NCBI RefSeq assembly: GCF_004153685.1
Contig: NZ_SDQD01000002.1
Span: forward strand, 124,001-188,000
Reading direction: 5' to 3'
DNA length: 64,000 bases
Source of the DNA: Pollutimonas harenae
Lineage (GTDB): Bacteria > Pseudomonadota > Gammaproteobacteria > Burkholderiales > Burkholderiaceae_B
Of the stretch, positions 58,371 through 64,000 are shown piece after piece. A model generated the notes under the pieces. It searched no databases. It was not told the origin of the DNA and was given only the letters and a program-made list of their open reading frames with translations. The translations under genes were made by a program, and so were the position numbers. Each line of letters starts with the position of its first letter. Position 1 is the stretch's first letter.

Positions 58371-59443
58371 TGGAGTGGCTTACCTTACTTGAAAATTTCG
58401 GCACTGAACTGATTGGGCCGACCGCCTGGCTGGTAGTCTGGACACTGATCAAAATCGTCGTGATTGCCGTACCCATTATTTTGTGTGTTGCCTACATGAC
58501 GTACTGGGAACGCAAGATGATCGGTGCCATGCACGTGCGCCTGGGCCCGACCCGGGTTGGTTTCCGGGGCTTGCTGCAGCCGTTTGCCGACGTGTTCAAG
58601 CTGCTGACCAAAGAAGTCATTGTCCCCAGCAAGGCCAATAAAGTGTTGTATATATTGGCTCCGGTTGTAACGCTGATGCCGGCTCTGGCTGCCTGGGCTG
58701 TCATTCCCTTCGGCCCCGAGCTGGTGCTGGGCGACATTAACGCAGGCCTGCTGTTCATCATGGCCATCACATCCATAGGCGTGTATGGCGTGATTGTGGC
58801 TGGCTGGGCATCCAACTCCAAGTATGCCTTTCTGGGTGCTTTGCGGGCTGCAGCGCAAATGTTGTCCTACGAGCTGGCCATAGGCTTTGTGCTGGTCACG
58901 GTGCTGCTGGTATCGGGCACGCTCAACCTGAGCGGCATCGTGACTGGGCAAGACACAGGATGGTTTGCCGACCGGGGCATCAATTTCATGTCCTGGAACT
59001 GGCTCCCGCTGCTGCCTTTGTTCGTCATCTATGTGATCTCGGCCGTGGCCGAAACCAACCGCCACCCCTTTGACGTGGTCGAAGGCGAATCGGAAATCGT
59101 GGCGGGTCACATGGTCGAATATTCCGGCATGGGCTTTGCGCTGTTCTTCCTGGGCGAGTACGCCAACATGATTCTGTTGTCGGCGTTGGCCTCCATCATG
59201 TTCCTGGGCGGCTGGACGCCTCCGCTCGACATCGCGCCGCTGACCTGGATTCCAGGCTGGCTGTGGTTGGGCCTGAAAACGTTTGTAGTTATTTCAATGT
59301 TCGTGTGGTTCCGTGCGACCTTCCCCCGCTATCGCTATGACCAGATCATGCGTTTGGGCTGGAAGGTATTCATCCCGCTGACCGGCATCTGGTTGTTGCT
59401 GGTGGCGATCTGGATGCAAACGCCCTGGAATATATGGCACTAG
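58370..59443 (+). CDS. nuoH: NADH-quinone oxidoreductase subunit H
   Basis: A 357-residue membrane subunit with about eight helices that closes the quinone chamber. Family marks are [20 protein letters not shown] (about 43-62), [27 protein letters not shown] and [24 protein letters not shown]. The conserved Glu and Asp residues of the E-channel are in the second stretch. It begins on the last base of the nuoG stop and is followed 17 bp later by nuoI. Confidence 0.97.
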   Translation: MEWLTLLENFGTELIGPTAWLVVWTLIKIVVIAVPIILCVAYMTYWERKMIGAMHVRLGPTRVGFRGLLQPFADVFKLLTKEVIVPSKANKVLYILAPVVTLMPALAAWAVIPFGPELVLGDINAGLLFIMAITSIGVYGVIVAGWASNSKYAFLGALRAAAQMLSYELAIGFVLVTVLLVSGTLNLSGIVTGQDTGWFADRGINFMSWNWLPLLPLFVIYVISAVAETNRHPFDVVEGESEIVAGHMVEYSGMGFALFFLGEYANMILLSALASIMFLGGWTPPLDIAPLTWIPGWLWLGLKTFVVISMFVWFRATFPRYRYDQIMRLGWKVFIPLTGIWLLLVAIWMQTPWNIWH

Positions 59444-59460
59444 GACACAGGGGCTAAATT

Positions 59461-59949
59461 ATGGAAGCTATCAAAGATTTCTTCGGCAGCCTGATGCTGT
59501 CTGAAATGCTCAAGGGCATGCGCCTGACCGGCAAGTATTTTTTCAAGCGTAAGGTAACACTGCGCTATCCACAGGAAAAAACGCCTACATCGGCGCGTTT
59601 CCGCGGCCTGCATGCTTTGCGTCGCTACCCGAACGGAGAAGAGCGCTGCATTGCCTGCAAGCTGTGCGAGGCTGTTTGTCCGGCGCTGGCCATTTCCATC
59701 GAATCCGAAGAGCGCGATGACGGCACCCGCCGCACCACGCGCTACGACATCGATCTGGCCAAATGCATTTTCTGTGGGTTCTGTGAAGAAAGCTGTCCCG
59801 TCGACTCCATCGTCGAGACGCATATTCTGGAATACCACGGTGAAAAGCGTGGCGATCTGTATTACACCAAAGACATGCTTTTGGCCATCGGCGACCGCTA
59901 CGAACCAGAAATTGCGCGCCGTCGTTCCGAAGACGCCCCTTATCGTTGA
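59461..59949 (+). CDS. nuoI: NADH-quinone oxidoreductase subunit I
   Basis: A 162-residue ferredoxin-like subunit (TYKY family) bridging the peripheral and membrane arms. Two complete 4Fe-4S motifs are visible: Cys63, 66, 69 and 73 ([12 protein letters not shown]), and Cys102, 105, 108 and 112 ([12 protein letters not shown]), for clusters N6a and N6b. The N-terminal amphipathic segment anchors it to the membrane. nuoJ begins close behind; its upstream in-frame ATG overlaps the nuoI stop (TGATG). Confidence 0.97.
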   Translation: MEAIKDFFGSLMLSEMLKGMRLTGKYFFKRKVTLRYPQEKTPTSARFRGLHALRRYPNGEERCIACKLCEAVCPALAISIESEERDDGTRRTTRYDIDLAKCIFCGFCEESCPVDSIVETHILEYHGEKRGDLYYTKDMLLAIGDRYEPEIARRRSEDAPYR

Positions 59950-59966
59950 TGCCGGATCCGACACCT

Positions 59967-60605
59967 ATGATTTTTTCTACTATTCTGTTTTATGTGCTGG
60001 CGCTGGTGCTGGTGGTGGCGGCATTTCGCGTCATTACCGCAAACAGCCCCGTCACGGGTGTGTTGCACCTGATCCTGACTTTCTTCACGGCATCCATGAT
60101 CTGGATGCTGCAGGGCGCCGAGTTCCTCTCCCTGCTGCTGGTACTGGTGTATGTGGGCGCCGTCATGGTGCTGTTTCTGTTTGTGGTGATGATGCTGGAT
60201 GTGCGCATGGATGCCTTGCGCGCAGGTATGAAAACCTATCTGCCCATGGGGCTGATCATCGGCCTGATCATGGTGCTGGAAATGGCTTTTGTACTGGCTA
60301 AAAGCTGGTTTGATGCCGGCCCGGCGGCCGTCATCGCCGACGATGTCGACAACACACACGCCCTGGGCGTGGCCATGTATACGGATTACGTGTTTGCGGT
60401 GCAGGTCGGTGGTGTGATCCTGCTGGTGGGCATGATCGCTGCCATTGCCTTGACCTTGCGTAAGCGCTCTGACGTCAAGCGCACCAATCCTTCCGATCAG
60501 ATCAGGGTACGGGCGCAAGATCGCTTGCGTATGGTGAGCATACCCTCGCAAACTGAAGCGCCCGCAGCGGCCAATACGGATCAGGCCCAAGGAGACAAAC
60601 CATGA
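59967..60605 (+). CDS. nuoJ: NADH-quinone oxidoreductase subunit J
   Basis: A 212-residue membrane subunit with five helices. The third helix has the typical [19 protein letters not shown], which in complex I contains a pi-bulge used in coupling. The C-terminal part is polar and rich in Gln and Ala. ATG 59967 was chosen because homologues start at the equivalent of [12 protein letters not shown] 59949, which overlaps the nuoI stop, is a fair alternative (6 more residues). It overlaps nuoK by 4 bp. Confidence 0.94.
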   Translation: MIFSTILFYVLALVLVVAAFRVITANSPVTGVLHLILTFFTASMIWMLQGAEFLSLLLVLVYVGAVMVLFLFVVMMLDVRMDALRAGMKTYLPMGLIIGLIMVLEMAFVLAKSWFDAGPAAVIADDVDNTHALGVAMYTDYVFAVQVGGVILLVGMIAAIALTLRKRSDVKRTNPSDQIRVRAQDRLRMVSIPSQTEAPAAANTDQAQGDKP

Positions 60606-60910
60606 CACTGACGCTTGCTCATTACCTGATACTTGGCGCCATTCTGTTCGCCATCGGTATATTCGGCTTCTTCCTGAACCGCCGCAATCTCATCATTCTG
60701 TTGATGTCCATCGAGCTTATTCTGCTTTCGGCCAACATGAACTTCGTGGCGTTCTCCACCTGGTTTGGTGATACCGCCGGACAGGTTTTCGTCTTCTTTG
60801 TCCTGACGGTGGCGGCTGCCGAAGCAGCCATCGGCCTGGCGATTCTGGTGTTGCTGTTCCGCAACCTGAATACGATCAACGTTGAAGAACTTGACGAGCT
60901 CAAGGGTTGA
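60602..60910 (+). CDS. nuoK: NADH-quinone oxidoreductase subunit K
   Basis: A 102-residue membrane subunit with three helices, related to MnhC/MrpC antiporter subunits. It contains the conserved Glu residues of the proton path, one in [18 protein letters not shown] and one in [19 protein letters not shown]. Length and sequence agree with the family. It overlaps nuoJ by 4 bp and ends 16 bp before nuoL. Confidence 0.97.
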   Translation: MTLTLAHYLILGAILFAIGIFGFFLNRRNLIILLMSIELILLSANMNFVAFSTWFGDTAGQVFVFFVLTVAAAEAAIGLAILVLLFRNLNTINVEELDELKG

Positions 60911-60926
60911 TGGGATTGCACATACT

Positions 60927-62927
60927 ATGAATTCACCTAATCTTTATCTACTGATTGCACTGGCTCCGCTGGTCGGCGCCATATTGGCTGGCTTCTTCGG
61001 TACAGGTTTCCTGGGCCGTTTCGTGGGTCGCCGGGGCTCGCACTTGATCACCATCGCAGGTGTGCTGATTTCCTTCATAGGCTCGGTCATCGTACTGTTC
61101 CAGGTACTTGATGGCCACACCTACGACGGCGCGCTCTATACCTGGTCGGTCATAGGCACCACCAAGGTGGAATTGGGCTTCCTGATTGACTCACTCTCGG
61201 CCCTGATGATGGTCGTGGTGACATCGGTTTCGCTGATGGTGCACATCTACACCATAGGCTATATGGCCGACGATCCGGGCTATCAGCGTTTCTTCTCGTA
61301 TATTTCGCTGTTCACCTTTTCCATGCTCATGCTGGTCATGTCCAACAACATGGTTCAGCTGTTCTTCGGCTGGGAAGCGGTGGGTCTGGTGTCGTATCTG
61401 CTGATTGGCTTCTGGTACGAGCGCCCCACGGCCATCTTCGCCAACATGAAGGCCTTCCTGGTCAACCGTGTGGGTGACTTCGGTTTCGTGCTGGGCATAG
61501 GTCTGTTGTTCGCCTATACGGGCAGCATGCACTACGGTGATATCTTTGCCAAGAGCGATGAGCTGGCCACCACGATATTCCCGGGTACCGACTGGCAAAT
61601 GCTGACGGTAGCCTGCCTGTCCTTGTTTGTGGGTGCCATGGGTAAGTCGGCACAAGTGCCTTTGCACACCTGGCTGCCTGATTCCATGGAAGGCCCGACG
61701 CCTATTTCGGCGCTGATCCACGCAGCAACCATGGTGACTGCCGGTATCTTCATGGTGGCGCGCTTTTCACCCGTATTCGAGCATTCCGAAACTGCCTTGT
61801 CCTTCATCATGGTTATTGGCGCGATCGGAGCCTTGTTCCTGGGTATTTTGGGTATCGTCCAGAACGACATCAAGCGCGTCATTGCCTATTCGACCTTGTC
61901 CCAACTGGGCTACATGACTGTCGCCTTGGGCGCTTCGGCGTATTCCGTTGCTATCTTCCACCTGATGACGCATGCCTTCTTCAAGGCCTTGCTGTTCCTG
62001 GGTGCCGGCTCGGTCATTATTGGCATGCATCATGACCAGGATATCCGCAACATGGGTGGCCTGCGCAAATACATGCCCATTACCTGGATCACCTTTTTGC
62101 TGGGTACGCTGGCTCTGGTGGGTACGCCTTTCTTTGCAGGCTTCTACTCGAAAGAGCACATTATCGAAGCGGCCGGCGCGGCCGAGGTGTGGGGTGCCAG
62201 TTTTGGCTACTATGCCACCCTGATTGGTGTGTTCGTCACTTCCCTATATTCGTTCCGGGTGTATTTCCTGGTTTTCCACGGCAAAGAACGCTTCGACACC
62301 CATGGTCATGCCGGCCATGGTCACGATGATCACGGCCATCATGGCGGCACTCCGCATGAGTCGCCTTGGGTCGTGACCCTGCCTTTGGTATTGCTGGCGA
62401 TACCATCTGTGGTGGCGGGTGCCTGGTTCATCGATCCGCTGTTGTTCGACGGCTTCTTCAATGGCGTCATTGCTGTCATGCCCGAGCATCCGGCCATGGC
62501 CGAACTGGCCTCACACTGGCATGGCTGGGTGGCTTATGCCCTGCATGGTTTTGTGACCTTGCCGTTCTGGCTCATGATCGCTGGTTTCGTCGTGGCCTGG
62601 TATTGCTACATGGTCAACCCCAAAGTGCCTGCAGCCATTCACCGCAGCTTGTCGGGTATCAACCGCATTCTCGATAACAAGTACTACGCTGACTGGTTCA
62701 ATGAGCAGGTGGTGGCGCGCGGCGCCCGCTGCCTGGGTCATGGCTTCTGGAAAGTGGGTGATCGCGGTTTGATCGACGGTGTGATGGTCAATGGCAGTGC
62801 CCGCGTAGTGGGCTGGGTGGCGGCTGTCAGCCGGCACCTGCAGTCCGGCTATATCTATCACTACGCCTTTGCGATGATCATCGGGATCATGGCTTTACTT
62901 TCCTTTTTTGTGCTGACGGTTAACTGA
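60927..62927 (+). CDS. nuoL: NADH-quinone oxidoreductase subunit L
   Basis: A 666-residue antiporter-like subunit at the far end of the membrane arm, with the long lateral helix at the C-terminus. Family marks are FFGWEAVGLVSYLLIGFWYERP, KSAQVPLHTWLPDSMEGPTPISALIHAATMVTAG and RVIAYSTLSQLGYM. A histidine-rich loop (HGHAGHGHDDHGHHGG, near 465-480) is unusual. ATG 60927 was chosen because MNSPNLYLLIALAPLVGAI is the conserved beginning. The stop overlaps nuoM by 1 bp. Confidence 0.96.
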   Translation: MNSPNLYLLIALAPLVGAILAGFFGTGFLGRFVGRRGSHLITIAGVLISFIGSVIVLFQVLDGHTYDGALYTWSVIGTTKVELGFLIDSLSALMMVVVTSVSLMVHIYTIGYMADDPGYQRFFSYISLFTFSMLMLVMSNNMVQLFFGWEAVGLVSYLLIGFWYERPTAIFANMKAFLVNRVGDFGFVLGIGLLFAYTGSMHYGDIFAKSDELATTIFPGTDWQMLTVACLSLFVGAMGKSAQVPLHTWLPDSMEGPTPISALIHAATMVTAGIFMVARFSPVFEHSETALSFIMVIGAIGALFLGILGIVQNDIKRVIAYSTLSQLGYMTVALGASAYSVAIFHLMTHAFFKALLFLGAGSVIIGMHHDQDIRNMGGLRKYMPITWITFLLGTLALVGTPFFAGFYSKEHIIEAAGAAEVWGASFGYYATLIGVFVTSLYSFRVYFLVFHGKERFDTHGHAGHGHDDHGHHGGTPHESPWVVTLPLVLLAIPSVVAGAWFIDPLLFDGFFNGVIAVMPEHPAMAELASHWHGWVAYALHGFVTLPFWLMIAGFVVAWYCYMVNPKVPAAIHRSLSGINRILDNKYYADWFNEQVVARGARCLGHGFWKVGDRGLIDGVMVNGSARVVGWVAAVSRHLQSGYIYHYAFAMIIGIMALLSFFVLTVN

Positions 62928-64000
62928 TGGCTAGCGATATGGCGTCTTCTACTCTTCCCTGGTTAACGCTTTCGATCTTCGTGCCCATCGTGGCAGGATT
63001 GATTGTCCTGCTGGTGGGTCGCGATGACCGGCCGGGGCTTACACGCGTGCTGTCCCTGGTAGGTTCGGTGGCCGGTTTTCTGGTGACCCTGCCACTTTAT
63101 TTAGGCTTCAATCCCCAGACAGCCGATATGCAGTTTGTCGAACAGGCCAGCTGGATCGAAACCTTTGCCGTTAACTACCATCTGGGCATCGACGGCATTT
63201 CGCTCTGGTTTGTACTGCTGACAGCCTTCATTACCATTATTGTGGTGCTCGCCGGCTGGGAGGTCATTACCAGCCGTGTATCGCAATATATGGCGGCCTT
63301 CCTGATTCTGTCGGGCCTGATGGTTGGCGTGTTTTCCTCGCTGGACGGCATGCTGTTCTATGTGTTCTTCGAAGCCACGCTCATACCGATGTATTTGATC
63401 ATCGGGGTGTGGGGCGGGCCCAATCGCGTGTACGCAGCATTCAAGTTTTTCCTGTATACGCTGATGGGTTCCCTGCTGACCCTGATTGCCTTCATTTATT
63501 TGTGGCATGCAGCCGGCGGCTCTTTCGATATTCAGACCTGGCATGAACTTCCACTGGGCATGACGCCACAGATACTGATCTTCATCGCCTTGTTTGCAGC
63601 ATTCGCCGTCAAGGTGCCTATGTGGCCCGTCCACACGTGGCTGCCCGATGCCCACGTGGAAGCGCCTACAGGTGGTTCAGTGGTGCTGGCTGCCATTATG
63701 TTGAAGCTGGGTGCTTACGGCTTCCTGCGCTTCTCGCTACCCATCGCACCCGATGCTTCACATAGCCTGGCCGGCATTGTCATTGCGCTGTCGCTGATTG
63801 CCGTCATCTACATCGGTCTGGTCGCCATCGTCCAGGACGACATGAAGAAGCTGGTGGCGTACTCGTCGGTAGCTCATATGGGCTTTGTCACGCTCGGCTT
63901 TTTTCTGTTCAATACAGCCGGGATGGAAGGCGCCATTGTCCAGATGATTTCGCACGGCTTCGTGTCGGGCGCCATGTTCCTGTGCATAGGGGTACTGTAC
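62927..64000 (+). CDS. nuoM: NADH-quinone oxidoreductase subunit M (partial, runs off the right edge)
   Basis: The first 358 codons of the second antiporter-like subunit, with no stop before the window ends. It starts at ATG 62927, overlapping the nuoL stop (TGATG); ATG 62939 is an alternative. Recognisable segments are LGIDGISLWFVLLTAF, FYVFFEATLIPMYLIIGVWGG, KVPMWPVHTWLPDAHVEAPTGGSVVLA and KKLVAYSSVAHMGFV, all NuoM hallmarks, including the Glu of FFEATL and the Lys of KVPMWP in the proton path. nuoN is expected next, outside the window. Confidence 0.96.
   Translation, partial: MASDMASSTLPWLTLSIFVPIVAGLIVLLVGRDDRPGLTRVLSLVGSVAGFLVTLPLYLGFNPQTADMQFVEQASWIETFAVNYHLGIDGISLWFVLLTAFITIIVVLAGWEVITSRVSQYMAAFLILSGLMVGVFSSLDGMLFYVFFEATLIPMYLIIGVWGGPNRVYAAFKFFLYTLMGSLLTLIAFIYLWHAAGGSFDIQTWHELPLGMTPQILIFIALFAAFAVKVPMWPVHTWLPDAHVEAPTGGSVVLAAIMLKLGAYGFLRFSLPIAPDASHSLAGIVIALSLIAVIYIGLVAIVQDDMKKLVAYSSVAHMGFVTLGFFLFNTAGMEGAIVQMISHGFVSGAMFLCIGVLY

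Overview
The window looks like a chromosomal segment of a betaproteobacterium of the order Burkholderiales, most likely family Alcaligenaceae (Bordetella/Achromobacter/Pusillimonas-like). The grounds are a Bug-type solute receptor, a Bordetella-type porin, DUF1841 next to icd, and the gene orders ftsK-lolA-rarA-serS, ilvB-ilvH-ilvC-psd-pssA, rpsO-pnp and qor-tpiA-secG-tRNA-Leu followed by nuoA-N. The assignment rests on gene content and protein motifs read by eye; no database search was possible.

Layout. 1-3.9 kb: the start of a DUF1841 gene, icd (TCA cycle), a decayed coding remnant, a pirin gene with a 37-residue leader gene, and a TehB-like methyltransferase. 3.9-8.3 kb: an accessory module with a self-sufficient cytochrome P450 (P450-FMN reductase-2Fe2S fusion, CYP116B type), a divergent IclR regulator and a Bug solute-binding protein, linked by repeated GCGTAA sites. 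8.3-20.5 kb: mostly housekeeping genes (selU/mnmH, smr, trxB, ftsK, lolA, rarA, serS, two SDR genes including bdhA, tRNA-Ser(CGA), yaaA), plus a small membrane protein with an EF-hand-like loop. 20.6-33.4 kb: a FUSC-type inner-membrane protein on the minus strand, then a long plus-strand cluster encoding SDR, acyl-CoA dehydrogenase, APH-type kinase, DUF6285 protein, acyl-CoA synthetase, a complete branched-chain-type ABC importer and a TetR regulator. 33.8-42.0 kb: ilvBHC, psd, pssA, a lipoprotein, rpsO and pnp. 42.2-44.9 kb: a TonB-dependent siderophore receptor behind a Fur-like box, then tRNA-Leu(TAA) and tRNA-Ser(TGA). 45-64 kb: quinone oxidoreductase, tpiA, secG, tRNA-Leu(GAG), a DedA-rhodanese fusion, a GNAT gene, a major porin, and the complex I operon nuoA-nuoM, with nuoM running off the end.

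How genes work together. The main result is the 22.9-33.4 kb cluster. Its five enzymes have the same five families, and the order D-C-A-B-E, as the Pseudomonas putida levulinate (lva) system: a CoA ligase, an SDR, a kinase with a small partner, and an ACAD10/11-like acyl-CoA dehydrogenase that removes the 4-phosphate. Here the usual symporter and sigma-54 activator are replaced by a Liv-type ABC importer and a TetR regulator. A strong sigma-70 promoter carries a perfect 20-bp palindrome between its -35 and -10 boxes, which reads as a repressor-controlled switch for the pathway. I infer import and degradation of a 4-keto or 4-hydroxy carboxylic acid.

Limits. Starts were chosen from ribosome-binding sites and family N-termini. 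Operator assignments are inference. Small genes, the remnant at 1.75-1.94 kb and the long gaps are the least certain parts.
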